From positions 1-45,436 of the forward strand of contig CAIXBR010000034.1 of the NCBI GenBank assembly GCA_903917735.1: a DNA stretch of 45,436 bases, in the 5' to 3' direction. Both the position numbers and the translations under genes were made by a program. Below the pieces are notes generated by a model, which was not told the DNA's origin, searched no databases, and saw nothing but the letters and a program-made list of their open reading frames with translations. Every line of letters starts with the position of its first letter. The first letter of the stretch is position 1. Positions 1-7,910 of this stretch are shown here, piece after piece. The DNA comes from an uncultured Elusimicrobia bacterium. GTDB lineage: Bacteria > Elusimicrobiota > Elusimicrobia > Elusimicrobiales > UBA9959.

Positions 1-123
1 AGGTCCGCTACCCAGCGGCCCCCTGCTTCGATATGTTTCCTCGCCGCTTGAATCGCCATATGCGCCCTTATCCCCGGATGGAAGCCGTAGCTGTTCGCCG
101 AGAACCCTTTGTCAAAGACACCA
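1..123 (-). pseudogene. Reverse transcriptase/maturase fragment of group II intron
   Basis: The minus-strand frame reads VFDKGFSANSYGFHPGIRAH, then an alpha-helical stretch, then GGRWVADL at the window edge. This matches the RT block 'FD.GFS..SYGFRPGR.AH...W.V.D.D' of intron-encoded (LtrA-type) proteins, just before the catalytic YADD region. The frame runs straight back into the ribozyme 5' region with no start codon. The RT N-terminus was therefore lost by an internal deletion, and the protein cannot be made as a normal maturase. The rest of the gene, if present, is beyond position 1. Confidence 0.75.
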
Positions 124-490
124 AGGGATACTATGGCTTCTGCTGACTTCTGTCAGTTCAGTCGCGCGTTGCCGCACGGGTTGCCGCTTTGAAGTTCATC
201 TCTGCGGCCTATCTGCCAGACCTCCACGGGTAAGCTCGCACGCCTTCATCCCATATACCCGCCGCATCTACCTGACAAACCTCGCATAGATTCGGACTTC
301 GTTTTGTATGGAAAACTCGTCCGATTTATCAGGCCTCGCTTGCGGTTCGTGTTCCTCGGGCCGGGACTTTGCCGCCGGCTTCCTTCAGATTCCGCCTCGC
401 GGCGGACACCCTTGCCTTCAGCTAACGGTAGGTTCTATCAACCCCCGTAGGGGACTTTCACCCCTAAGCGTGCGCGCATGCCGCGCGCAC
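1..490 (-). mobile_element. Group II intron, 5' ribozyme part plus truncated reverse transcriptase
   Basis: Read on the minus strand from 490, the sequence starts with GTGCG, the usual 5' end of group II introns. It continues with blocks typical of bacterial intron domain I, such as GGGGTGAAAGTCCCC and GAAGGCAAGGGTGTCCGCC, down to the GAAGTCAGCAGAAGCCATAGTA block that precedes the intron ORF. About 20 nt later it enters the middle of a reverse transcriptase, without the N-terminal ~100 residues. The insertion lies three bases behind the terminator of the upstream gene, a site choice known for group IIC introns. I cannot assign the class from sequence alone. The 3' end lies outside the window. 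Confidence 0.75.
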
Positions 491-493
491 CGC

Positions 494-528
494 AAAAGAA
501 GGGCCGTCTTTATAAGCCGGCCCTTCTT
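494..528 (-). terminator. Rho-independent terminator of the secreted protein gene
   Basis: An 11-bp perfect stem (496-506 with 518-528) has an 11-nt loop. On the minus strand it runs into CTTCTTTT. It sits 20 bp after the stop codon at 548. The group II intron begins at 490, directly behind it. Confidence 0.85.
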
Positions 529-547
529 CTATTATACTTCGTCGCTT

Positions 548-1678
548 TTACTGCGTTATCTTGGCGGTGCTGCCCTTGTCGACATACTCCTGGGTGGAGA
601 TGTTGCCGACGCGGCTGAAGCCCCACTTCACGAAGTACTTCTTGGGACCGCGCACGTCGCCGCGGGTATCCACGAAGTCCTTGGTCTTGGCCAGGTCGCC
701 CTCCACAAAGGACAACTGATAGCCGTTGGAGGCGTCCAGGGTGAACACTTTCGTGCCCAGGCTGCTGTTGAAAAACAGGAAGCCGTCCTTGACCAGCTCA
801 ACCTTTATAGAGACCTTCTCGCCGGCATATATGGAAGCCCACATGTCGGAAATGTTCATAACGAACTTGCCGTCCTTGAAGGCGAACTCGCCCAGGGACA
901 GACCATTATGGTCGGGGGCGGTGGCTATCTTGGACAGCGGGGTCACGTCGTAGCGCACATCATACGAGCCGGTCTGGTTGATATTATAGGAATACGCGGC
1001 GGACAGGGTGCGTATTTCCACGTTCGGGCCTTCAGCGCAGACCTCGAAGGAATCATTTTCCCAGGGCAGCAGCTGGCGGGGAGCCATGGTAAGCTGCGCG
1101 GTGCGGCGGAAAACGTCTCCGGGGATGGTATTGCACTGCATCCCTTTGGTCGCAGCCTCATCGGCCGCAGCTTCAGCCAGGGACCTGTGGCCGGGGCCGC
1201 CGTGATTGCCGGGCTGGCCGCCGTGATCACCAGGGCCACCGGGGCCGTGCGGGCCGGGGAACGGCTGAGGGCCGGGCTGGGGGTGCGGGCCGGGCTGAGG
1301 GTTAGGGCCGGGGTTCGGCTGAGGGGGAGGCGGAGGAGGATCGGGAACGTAATGGCATTCCTGAACGTACTCTACGCTCTGAAGGTTCGCCACTTCGGAG
1401 TTCATACCGGTGCCGGAAGGCCCGAAATTAAAGGTATGGCAATCGCGGGAGTAGCTTATGTGGTTGGGATGCGGGCCGGGATAATTATTGAAGTTGTTGT
1501 GGTCCCACTGGCCATGGTTATTGTCCCAGCCGGGGCCGCCTGGGCCTTTCACATCTACTGAAGTAGCCTGTTCGATGGCTTTCGTAATGTCGACGCTTTT
1601 ATTGAAGTCGATCTCAGCCGCTGTGGCTGCGCTGGTCATTCCAAGACACACTAGCGCTGCGATAAGTCTGTTGGTCAT
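548..1678 (-). CDS. Secreted Pro/Gly/His-rich protein of unknown function
   Basis: The protein has 376 aa. A signal peptide is visible (MTNRLIAALVCLGMTSAATA, cleavage near AEI). It is followed by a low-complexity stretch at about residues 45-80 rich in Gly, Pro, His and Asn. Residues ~110-165 form a Pro/Gly/His linker with PPPPPPQPNP and repeated GPHP and GGPG units. A C-terminal domain of ~200 residues follows, rich in predicted beta strand, with Cys at about 180 and 213. I do not recognise a family. The gene at 39672-40583 has a similar plan (signal peptide, GPG/H-rich linker, beta domain), so the two may be distant relatives. The start is supported by AGGGAGG six bases upstream. The protein is probably exported to the periplasm or surface. 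It is monocistronic, with its own terminator at 494-528. Confidence 0.8.
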   Translation of the reverse strand: MTNRLIAALVCLGMTSAATAAEIDFNKSVDITKAIEQATSVDVKGPGGPGWDNNHGQWDHNNFNNYPGPHPNHISYSRDCHTFNFGPSGTGMNSEVANLQSVEYVQECHYVPDPPPPPPQPNPGPNPQPGPHPQPGPQPFPGPHGPGGPGDHGGQPGNHGGPGHRSLAEAAADEAATKGMQCNTIPGDVFRRTAQLTMAPRQLLPWENDSFEVCAEGPNVEIRTLSAAYSYNINQTGSYDVRYDVTPLSKIATAPDHNGLSLGEFAFKDGKFVMNISDMWASIYAGEKVSIKVELVKDGFLFFNSSLGTKVFTLDASNGYQLSFVEGDLAKTKDFVDTRGDVRGPKKYFVKWGFSRVGNISTQEYVDKGSTAKITQ

Positions 1679-1838
1679 CTATTTCCTCCCTAGGATAGTT
1701 CCCGCGTTAAACATCGGGAAGCCTCACCTATAGTATAGGAAGGAATCAAGATTTACTTAAGAGTCCAAAGACCCCCTGCAGGAAGTTATTGGACCCAGGG
1801 AACTATCCCCAAAGGCCTATTGACCGATATCAACAGGC

Positions 1839-3077
1839 TTATACCAGCTTATTATCGGAAACCAGTTTTTTTAGGTCGGCGATATCCGGTTTTATTATGT
1901 AGGGTTTCCCCACGGACATCATCGCGCTCTGTATGTCTTTCAGACCGTTGCCACTTATCAGCAGGACTACCGACTCGTTCTCCTTGACCTTCCCTTCGGC
2001 CACGGCCTTGCGGAGTCCCGCATAGGTAGCGGCGGCGGCCGGTTCGGCGAAAACGTTTGAGCCGCGGGCTATGCGCGGTATGGCGTCCAGTATCTCCGCG
2101 TCGGTCACGCTTACGGCGAAGCCTTCGGAGTCGCGTATGGCCATCACGGCGGCCATGCCGTCGCGCGGCAGGCTGACGGAGATGCTGTCGGCTATGGTAC
2201 GGCCGGAGACCGGCTGCACATCCGTGCCCGTCTCAAAGGCGCGCTTGACCGAATCGGAATTCTCGGCCTGCACGGCCACCAGTTGCGGGAGGCGCTCAAT
2301 AATGCCGAGGCGGTGGAATTCTACAAAGCCCTTCCAGATGCCGCTGATGATATTGCCGTCCCCTACCGAGACGAAAACCTTGTCGGGGGTTTCCCAGTTA
2401 AGCTGCTCGCAGATCTCGAAGGAGCAGGTCTTCTTGCCTTCGCGCGTAAAAGGGTTTATCCCCGTGCTCCGGTTATACCAGCCGTACTCGGCCGAGGCCT
2501 TCAGGCACAGTTCGAAGGCGTCGTCATAAGTGCCCTTTACCATTATGACCGTGGAGCCGTAAACCAGCAACTGCGCCACCTTGGCCGCGGGCGCCGTCTC
2601 GGGCACGAAGATCATGGTCTTCATGTCCAGGCTTCCGGTCAGGCAGGCCAGGGAGGAGGCCGCGTTGCCGGTGGAAGCGCAGCAGATGACCTTCTCCTTT
2701 ATCTCCAGGGCGTGGGCAACCACCACGGCACTGGCCCTGTCTTTAAAGGAAGCACTGGGGTTGCGGCCGTCGTCCTTTATATAAAGGTTAGGCACGCCGC
2801 ACTCGGCACCGAGCTTTTCAGCCCTGTAAAGCGGGGTCCAGCCCACCTGCACGGGCGGCACGTTCTTAATGCTGGCGATAGGCAGTATGTCCAGGTAGCG
2901 CCAGATGCTGTGCTCCGGGTTATCCTTCAGCACGTCGTAGTTCAGGCGCTTCTTTATGAGGTTATAATCGTACAGCACCTGCAGGTTGCCGCCGCAGGAG
3001 GTACAGTTGTACTTGGTGTCGGTCAGCTTGTGGTCTTTTCCACAGCGAATACACTGTAAAGTCTTTATCTTTTTCAT
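1839..3077 (-). CDS. thrC: Threonine synthase-like PLP enzyme
   Basis: The protein has 412 aa of the fold-type II PLP family. An N-terminal four-cysteine knuckle (Cys 9, 12, 25, 28) is typical of one class of threonine synthases. The PLP lysine is in SASFKDRAS (Lys112). STGNAAS (~135-141) and SVGDGNIISG form the phosphate and glycine loops. Threonine synthase converts O-phosphohomoserine to threonine and phosphate. No other threonine-pathway gene is nearby. Instead it lies 56 bp behind carbamate kinase in the ygeW cluster, where related PLP enzymes act as ammonia-lyases. A catabolic role is therefore possible, but the Zn-knuckle type and length favour threonine synthase. No clear Shine-Dalgarno precedes the ATG, so it may be translationally coupled. 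Confidence 0.85.
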   Translation of the reverse strand: MKKIKTLQCIRCGKDHKLTDTKYNCTSCGGNLQVLYDYNLIKKRLNYDVLKDNPEHSIWRYLDILPIASIKNVPPVQVGWTPLYRAEKLGAECGVPNLYIKDDGRNPSASFKDRASAVVVAHALEIKEKVICCASTGNAASSLACLTGSLDMKTMIFVPETAPAAKVAQLLVYGSTVIMVKGTYDDAFELCLKASAEYGWYNRSTGINPFTREGKKTCSFEICEQLNWETPDKVFVSVGDGNIISGIWKGFVEFHRLGIIERLPQLVAVQAENSDSVKRAFETGTDVQPVSGRTIADSISVSLPRDGMAAVMAIRDSEGFAVSVTDAEILDAIPRIARGSNVFAEPAAAATYAGLRKAVAEGKVKENESVVLLISGNGLKDIQSAMMSVGKPYIIKPDIADLKKLVSDNKLV

Positions 3078-3133
3078 ATATAAGAGCTAACTGCCGCAGA
3101 GTCTGAGAGTCGGGCAAAGAGAGACAAGTTCAC

Positions 3134-4234
3134 CTAGCCGGGCAGCACCGTGGTGCCGGCCTTGCCGGCCAGGGTCTCCTCGAACAGTTCGGTCTTGGAG
3201 ATATAGGCCACGCTGCCGCCGCCTTTCACGAACTCTATTACCGCCTTTATCTTGGGGCCCATCGAGCCCGCGGGGAAAGGCGGGGGCACCTGGTTATAGA
3301 TGGCTTCCAGCTCCGAAACCTTTATTACCCTGAGGCTCTTCTCGTCCGGCTTCTGATAATTGAGCTTGGCGCCGTCCTCTCCCGTGAATATGGTCAGGCT
3401 GACTTCTACCTCTTCGCCGCGGGCCTTCGCGCGCTTCATCAGCATGCAGCCCAGCAGGGCCGAAGCCAGGTCTTTATCTATGACGGCCTCCACACCGGTG
3501 TACATCTTAAGGGGTTTTTCGCCCTTGGCCGGCTTGGTGTATTTTACGCCGTAGTTGGTAGTATAAATTTCCTTGCCGTCCTTTATCTCGGGCGTCACCT
3601 CGCGCACGGGTATGCCGCCGCCGCCCACGGTTATGGGCACTATGCCTTTATCGAGCATGGCCTCTATGGCGTCTATCTCGACTATATCGGTGGGAACAGG
3701 GGAAGGCACCACGCGGCGCCAGATCTCGCTGCCCTTTTCGTCCTTCTTGTACATCTTCATGGACCAGCCGTCCTTCATGCGCTGGTCGGCCTCTTCCTTA
3801 TTATAAGAAGGCCCTATATACTTGGAAGGGCTCTTGAAATCGGGGTCGTCTTTGTCCACCACCACCTGGGTTACTATACCGGCCACTATATTATCTATGC
3901 CGCGGATGTTCAGCTCATTGTTGAGTTGGGCCAGCATGAAGGACATAGCGCCCTGGGTGTCGGCTACGCAGACGTCCAGCGACAGCGGGAACAGTGTGGG
4001 GCGGCACATCTCGGCGCGCATCAGGATATTGCCCACCTGTGGGCCGTTCCCGTGGGTCATCACGTAAAGGTCCTTAGGGTGACTTTCGAAAATATCGGCC
4101 ACCAGCTTGCCGGTGTCGGCGGTGCGCTGCCACTGCATGGCTATATCCGGGTTTATAGCCTTGCCGTTCTTGTCCTTAAGGCCAACCGGGGCCACTTCGT
4201 TGCCGCCGAAAGCGAAAATCCTTATTTTTTTCAT
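3134..4234 (-). CDS. arcC: Carbamate kinase
   Basis: The protein has 366 aa of the amino-acid kinase fold. It transfers phosphate between carbamoyl phosphate and ADP to give ATP, CO2 and ammonia. Visible motifs are FGGNE at 9-13, HGNGPQVGN at 61-69, VGGGGIPV at 203-210 and GVEAVIDKDLAS at 247-258, all characteristic of carbamate kinase. It is longer than the usual ~310 aa because of an insertion around residues 211-245 and extra charged sequence at 155-180. AGGAAGG lies about 8 bases before ATG. It starts 14 bp after the lipoprotein stop and precedes the PLP enzyme, so these three are probably one transcript. Pairing with YgeW suggests ATP recovery from a carbamoylated compound. Confidence 0.93.
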   Translation of the reverse strand: MKKIRIFAFGGNEVAPVGLKDKNGKAINPDIAMQWQRTADTGKLVADIFESHPKDLYVMTHGNGPQVGNILMRAEMCRPTLFPLSLDVCVADTQGAMSFMLAQLNNELNIRGIDNIVAGIVTQVVVDKDDPDFKSPSKYIGPSYNKEEADQRMKDGWSMKMYKKDEKGSEIWRRVVPSPVPTDIVEIDAIEAMLDKGIVPITVGGGGIPVREVTPEIKDGKEIYTTNYGVKYTKPAKGEKPLKMYTGVEAVIDKDLASALLGCMLMKRAKARGEEVEVSLTIFTGEDGAKLNYQKPDEKSLRVIKVSELEAIYNQVPPPFPAGSMGPKIKAVIEFVKGGGSVAYISKTELFEETLAGKAGTTVLPG

Positions 4235-4248
4235 TTTAAAACCCCTTC

Positions 4249-4917
4249 CTATTTTATATTCGGCAGCGCCTCAAGCGCGGCCAGCCGCACAGCTTCGCTG
4301 AATCTTGACAGTTCCTCTTCGTCCGCCTCTAGCCTTCGCAGCAGGTGCGCGTTTATTTCCAGCTGCACTCCGCCCGCGGGAGGGAGGTTCACTATATTTT
4401 TCACGGAAGTCCCGGGCAGGCGGGCACAGGGGAACTCGGCCGCGAAACCGGCGGCCTCCAGGCTTTTCGCGATCAGGGCCGCCGCCGTAGTGTTTTTGCC
4501 CCCCACGCAGACGATCTCGCCGCGCCCCGCCTCCGCGTGGATAGAAACAGCCAGCGCACTGGCGGAAGCCAGCCGCATGGCGTCGGGGTCGTCGAAATTG
4601 GTGGCCGTCAGGTGCAAGTCCAGATTGTCGCGGCCGTGCCAGCCGTTGAAGAGGTAGAGATTAAGGTCTTTCCCCGCCACATGCCGGGCTATCCGGGCCG
4701 TAGTTGTCTCTATATCACCGCCGTGTATGGCGAGAATCGAGATGCGGGAGCCCCTGTCGTAGATCTCGCGGGAATAGTCCAGGCCCTCGGTATTGGCGGC
4801 CTTAAGCGCTGCGAAACCGGGATAGATGTCCTTGCCGCGGCGCTGCACGGCGGTATCAGTTGAGCAGGCCGCACAGAAGGCCAGCGCACAGAAAAGTATA
4901 AATTTGAAAGTTCTCAT
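4249..4917 (-). CDS. Poly-gamma-glutamate hydrolase-like (YjqB/PghP family) lipoprotein
   Basis: The protein has 222 aa. It begins with a short hydrophobic signal and Cys at 14 and 17 (LAFCAACST), so it is a likely lipoprotein, although the lipobox is imperfect. The body matches the phage PghP / YjqB zinc hydrolase family: LAIHGGDIE (His65, Glu70 as metal ligands), TATNFDDP, SIHAEAG and VCVGGKN. Family members cleave gamma-glutamyl bonds. The substrate here is unknown. Its place between ygeW and arcC could mean that it releases the amino acid that feeds them, which is inference. A hairpin (4931-4951) lies just upstream. The Shine-Dalgarno is weak (GGGTG). Confidence 0.75.
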   Translation of the reverse strand: MRTFKFILFCALAFCAACSTDTAVQRRGKDIYPGFAALKAANTEGLDYSREIYDRGSRISILAIHGGDIETTTARIARHVAGKDLNLYLFNGWHGRDNLDLHLTATNFDDPDAMRLASASALAVSIHAEAGRGEIVCVGGKNTTAAALIAKSLEAAGFAAEFPCARLPGTSVKNIVNLPPAGGVQLEINAHLLRRLEADEEELSRFSEAVRLAALEALPNIK

Positions 4918-4930
4918 GATAAAACACCCG

Positions 4931-4951
4931 GTACACCCCGGGTCTCGGGGT
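4931..4951. repeat. 8-bp inverted repeat upstream of the PghP-like gene
   Basis: ACACCCCG and CGGGGTGT flank a 5-nt loop, 14 bp before the start codon of the lipoprotein gene. No T-run follows on the minus strand, so it is not a clear terminator. It could be a leader hairpin or an operator. Confidence 0.5.
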
Positions 4952-4983
4952 GTCTATATAATATAAAAATAAAACCGCCAAAA

Positions 4984-5017
4984 GAAACGCCGCGGGCCGT
5001 TAAGACCCGCGGCGCAT
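4984..5017 (-). terminator. Rho-independent terminator of ygeW
   Basis: CGCCGCGGG and CCCGCGGCG form a 9-bp stem with a short loop. On the minus strand it is followed by TTTCTTTT. It lies about 35 bp after the ygeW stop, so the genes below it probably need their own promoter or read-through. Confidence 0.75.
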
Positions 5018-5051
5018 ATGCCGGCCCCGGATAGAACCCGTTTCCCTGAAC

Positions 5052-6242
5052 CTATAGGACCCGTTTCTGGCCGGCTTTGAACAGTTCCTCTATCACTTTC
5101 GCGGGGTTCTTTTTGGTGCAGGCGGTTATCATAGCCGCTATCACGAAGGGCTTATAGCCGGCTTCCTTGTAGGTGCCGATGCGGTATTTTTCGAACACCT
5201 TGGCGGACACTTCCCCCTGCTTGCAGGAAACGTCGGTGATGTCGGCCGGCAGGCAGTGCAGATACAGGCCCTCGCCGCCCTTGGTGGGCTTCATCATATC
5301 TTCGGTGCATTCCCAGTTGGTGTGCTTGGCATTATGCGCCAGACATTCTTTCTCGAGCTCTTTCAGGCCCGGATGGTCGTTTTTCTCCAGCAGTGCCGTG
5401 CGGCGCTCCATCACTTTATAGGGGGCCCAGCTCTTAGGGTAAACGATGTCGGCGTCCTTGAACGCGCTCTCCATGCTGTTGGAGACCTTAAAGGAGCCGC
5501 CGGACTTCTGGGCGTTGGCCTGGGCCACCTTTATGGTCTCAGGCAGCAGGTCGTAGCCTTCTGGGTGGGCCAGCTCCACGTTCATCCCGTAGCGGGTCAT
5601 CAAGGCTATGACGCCCTGCGGCACGGAAAGGGGCTTGCCGTAGCTCGGCGAGTAGGCCCAGGTCATGGCGATCTTCTTGCCTTTCAGGTTTTCTAACCCG
5701 CCGAAATGGTTCTTTATGAAAAGCATATCCGACATAGACTGGGTGGGATGGTCCAGGTCGCACTGGAGGTTCACCACGGCGGGGCGCTGGTTCAGCACGC
5801 CGTTCTTGAAGCCGTCGTCCAGGGCCTCGGCCACTTCCTGCATGTAGGTGTGCCCCTTGCCGATGAACATGTCGTCACGGATGCCGACGGCCTCGGTCAG
5901 GAAGGAGATCATGTTCGCGGTCTCGCGCACGGTCTCGCCGTGGGCTATCTGGGATTTGCCCTCGTCCAGGTCCTGCACGGCCAGGCCCAGCAGGTTGCAA
6001 GCGGAGGCGAATGAGAAGCGGGTGCGGGTGGAATTGTCCCGGAAGTTCGAAACGGCGAGTCCCGTCTTGAACATGTCCAGCGGGATATTCTTGGCGTGAA
6101 GCTCCTTAAGCAGCTCGGCTATCAGGAACACAGCCTGCAGTTCCTTGTCGGATTTTTCCCAGGTCAGCAGAAAATCCTTCCCCTTCATGTCGACGCCGAG
6201 TTTTTCCAGTTCGGCTAAAGACTTATTAATATCGATAGGCAT
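5052..6242 (-). CDS. ygeW: YgeW-type knotted carbamoyltransferase
   Basis: The protein has 396 aa. The carbamoyl-phosphate loop is STRTRFSF at 71-78. Further motifs are HPTQSMSD at 165-172 and HCLPAD near residue 330, the amino-acid-side loop. Length and sequence (GKSQIAHGETVRET, MTWAYSPSYGKPLSVPQG) fit the YgeW group rather than ordinary ornithine or aspartate carbamoyltransferase. The natural substrate of YgeW enzymes is not settled. In Enterobacteria ygeW lies with a diaminopropionate lyase and a carbamate kinase. Here arcC and a PLP enzyme are downstream, so a catabolic carbamoyl-compound pathway ending in ATP synthesis is the best inference. GGAG lies 9 bases before ATG. A possible -10 (TATACT) lies about 30 bases upstream. 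Confidence 0.9.
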   Translation of the reverse strand: MPIDINKSLAELEKLGVDMKGKDFLLTWEKSDKELQAVFLIAELLKELHAKNIPLDMFKTGLAVSNFRDNSTRTRFSFASACNLLGLAVQDLDEGKSQIAHGETVRETANMISFLTEAVGIRDDMFIGKGHTYMQEVAEALDDGFKNGVLNQRPAVVNLQCDLDHPTQSMSDMLFIKNHFGGLENLKGKKIAMTWAYSPSYGKPLSVPQGVIALMTRYGMNVELAHPEGYDLLPETIKVAQANAQKSGGSFKVSNSMESAFKDADIVYPKSWAPYKVMERRTALLEKNDHPGLKELEKECLAHNAKHTNWECTEDMMKPTKGGEGLYLHCLPADITDVSCKQGEVSAKVFEKYRIGTYKEAGYKPFVIAAMITACTKKNPAKVIEELFKAGQKRVL

Positions 6243-6327
6243 TTTTTTATCTCCAGGTGTTTTCAGTATAAGGCTGAATCGTTATTATTCTACAAAAAAG
6301 GTCAGGGGATGCTCTTAGTTAATTAAA

Positions 6328-6402
6328 TCTGGTCAAGTAGAGCGCTGAACATACAAGCGGAAGGGGAGCATATCTGTTTCCGCCCCTTTCGGTTGACGGT
6401 GC
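6328..6402. repeat. 75-bp direct repeat, copy 1 (intron 3' end)
   Basis: ATCTGGTCAAGTAGAGCGC through CCCCTTTCGGTTGACGG recurs with about nine changes at 7911-7983 in the same orientation. Both contain a CGGAAGGG ... CCCTTTCG stem. It forms the 3' end of the group II intron remnant. Confidence 0.75.
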
Positions 6403-6720
6403 CTCAATAGCCATCCCATTGCACTGCATGTCCGCGCCCCTAGCAGAACCGTACTTACGGATTTCCCATATACGGCTCTTCCAATACTCATACGGCAACA
6501 GCAATCATTCACACCGCAATAATAAGCTTCGGTTTTATAATCGGTACTATTCCGCCTCAGTGTGCAGCCACCGTGTCTCTTCAGCTTTACACATTGTTAC
6601 CGGCCCCTTCGCTCCACGGACATTACTCGCTTCCCTGCTAATATGAGCCGGTCCGGCTCCCGTAAGTCAAAGATTTCCTTCCCTACCAGGGTTGTTGATC
6701 CCTTTACCGGTCATACCTGA
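6331..6720 (-). mobile_element. Group II intron 3' remnant (domains V and VI)
   Basis: On the minus strand, 6478-6445 folds as a domain V: GAGCCGTA pairs with TACGGTTC, enclosing an upper stem capped by a GGGAAA-type loop. The AGC catalytic triad is present in GAGCC. Downstream comes a domain VI-like hairpin, ending near CTCTACTTGACC at about 6331. Upstream (to ~6720) is intron-like sequence without a reverse transcriptase frame. The only open frame (6319-6504) reads through the ribozyme and is not a real gene. The 3' 75 bp recur at 7911-7983. It may or may not belong to the same intron type as the 5' part at 1-490. Confidence 0.6.
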
Positions 6721-6723
6721 AAT

Positions 6724-6752
6724 TTGCCGAAAACTTCCCTTACCGCTATAAT
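6724..6752 (+). promoter_or_regulatory. Sigma70-type promoter TTGCCG-N17-TATAAT
   Basis: The -35 and -10 hexamers are optimally spaced. The same arrangement is conserved in the repeat copy at 19740-19768. The start point would be near 6759, giving a ~240-nt leader before the gene at 7000. Confidence 0.6.
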
Positions 6753-6772
6753 AACTAGCCTGTGGCTGTGTT

Positions 6773-6797
6773 GTCTGAGGCGCTATGCGCCTCAGAC
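6773..6797. repeat. 11-bp perfect palindrome with 3-nt loop
   Basis: GTCTGAGGCGC, TAT, GCGCCTCAGAC. It is absent from the related copy at 19733, so it was inserted into, or arose in, this repeat. On the plus strand no T-run follows, so it is not an intrinsic terminator. Confidence 0.7.
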
Positions 6798-6999
6798 GGC
6801 AAAAAAGCGGGGCTTTTCTTTGAAATTTTGCCGTGTCCCCCCCCCGCGCCCGGAGATGGCCGGGCGTGTTAGGCGGTTGCTAGTCGGGTCAGCCGGGGCG
6901 GGTTCTATAAACGACGAATATAACAATGTAATATCGTGACAACTTTTATGAAACATCGTTCTTATACAATTAAAGCGTGACAGCGATAAGGTGAAATTT

Positions 7000-7908
7000 A
7001 TGGAAAACAAAAACTCTATTTTTGCCAGATTAACTCCCGCTCCCGCCCCCGCCCCTTCTTTCGCTCCGGCCCCCGCCCAGACGCCCGCCCAGGCGCCCGC
7101 TCAGGCAAGGCCGGAGATTGACGCCAGGGTCGCGGGCCTGGAGGCCTCGGTCAAGGCCATGGAGGTTGAAATAGCCGTCCTCAAGCAGGCCGCCGCACGC
7201 CCCGTTCCGCCGGCTCCGGTGAACAAACCAGACTTGGAGTCGGCCGCGCGGCTTGCGCGTCTGGAAAAATCCATCGAAGAGTTCGGTCCTCTGCTTGCCG
7301 ATCAGGCAGCCCGGCAGAAGCTGGCAGGTCCGGACGGCGGCCTCAAAGAGGAGCTGGGAATAGTAAATTCCGGCATTTCCGAGACGCTTGCCTTTTTTGA
7401 GTCTATGAAGCGCAGCCTCTCGCAGTACGCCTCCGAGTTTTCGGGTATTGAGCGCGAATGCCGCAAATCCCTCGGAGAGATGCAGGGGTATATAAGGAAT
7501 ATAGACCAGAAGTTTGTAACCGAGAGATTCGACGAGTATCTAAAAGATTCCGTCCTGCAACTGAACGGAAAGCTGGCTTTGGTTGAAACCGAGATGCACG
7601 CCGGTTTATCCGACCTTTCCAGCCGGCTGATGACCAGCGAAGTTCTTTATGGGAAGATCTTCACAGAGGCGGAGGATAGATTAAGAAAAGGGCTGGAACC
7701 GGATATTCAGGCGGTCAACGACCGGTTGAAAGACTTGCGCTCTAAAGTCTCCTGGCTCACTGACGAATACAGCATAGTCATGGAGCGCAAGATGCGTGTC
7801 CTTGAGGCCAAGTACTCGGCCTTTGATGCTATTTCCGACAGGATGGACACCATAAGCGAAGCCCTCAATTCCGGAAACGATGATGCTGCGGACGGGAGAA
7901 GGCCCTGA
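7000..7908 (+). CDS. Pro/Ala-rich coiled-coil protein of unknown function
   Basis: The protein has 302 aa from the ATG at 7000. This start has AAGGTG six bases upstream, better than the GTG at 6991. The N-terminus is low complexity (repeats of PAPA, APAQ, TPAQ to about residue 35). Several heptad-like helices follow, with LEASVKAMEVEIAVLKQ, LARLEKSIEEFGPLLADQ and long charged helices to the C-terminus. There is no signal peptide or membrane segment, so it is probably a cytoplasmic oligomer or scaffold. I recognise no enzyme motif. The gene is enclosed between two copies of the intron 3'-end repeat, and its stop codon lies three bases before the second copy. Confidence 0.75.
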   Translation: MENKNSIFARLTPAPAPAPSFAPAPAQTPAQAPAQARPEIDARVAGLEASVKAMEVEIAVLKQAAARPVPPAPVNKPDLESAARLARLEKSIEEFGPLLADQAARQKLAGPDGGLKEELGIVNSGISETLAFFESMKRSLSQYASEFSGIERECRKSLGEMQGYIRNIDQKFVTERFDEYLKDSVLQLNGKLALVETEMHAGLSDLSSRLMTSEVLYGKIFTEAEDRLRKGLEPDIQAVNDRLKDLRSKVSWLTDEYSIVMERKMRVLEAKYSAFDAISDRMDTISEALNSGNDDAADGRRP

Positions 7909-7910
7909 GA

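Larger units (their letters stand above)
6722..6920 (+). mobile_element. IS91-like element end, solo copy 1, with promoter and hairpin
   Basis: The segment starts CTGAAATTTGCCGAAAACTTCCC and aligns over most of its length with 19735-19885, which is attached to an IS91 transposase remnant. It holds TTGCCG (6724-6729), a 17-bp spacer and TATAAT (6747-6752), a good sigma70-type promoter reading rightward. A hairpin CGCCCGG/CCGGGCG with hexaloop AGATGG (6847-6866) follows. Between them a foreign 11-bp palindrome (6773-6797) has been inserted relative to copy 2. No transposase is present here. The promoter could drive the coiled-coil gene at 7000. Confidence 0.65.

Noticed and set aside
308..1561. 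417-codon plus-strand open frame
   Set aside because: It runs antisense to the intron and the secreted-protein gene, has no ribosome site, and exists because the GC-rich antisense frame lacks stops.
1839..3077. Diaminopropionate ammonia-lyase (YgeX)
   Set aside because: The cluster context suggests it, but the Cys4 knuckle and the sequence around the PLP lysine fit threonine synthase better.
6319..6504. 61-codon minus-strand ORF
   Set aside because: It translates through the domain V/VI ribozyme structure and has no protein homology that I recognise.
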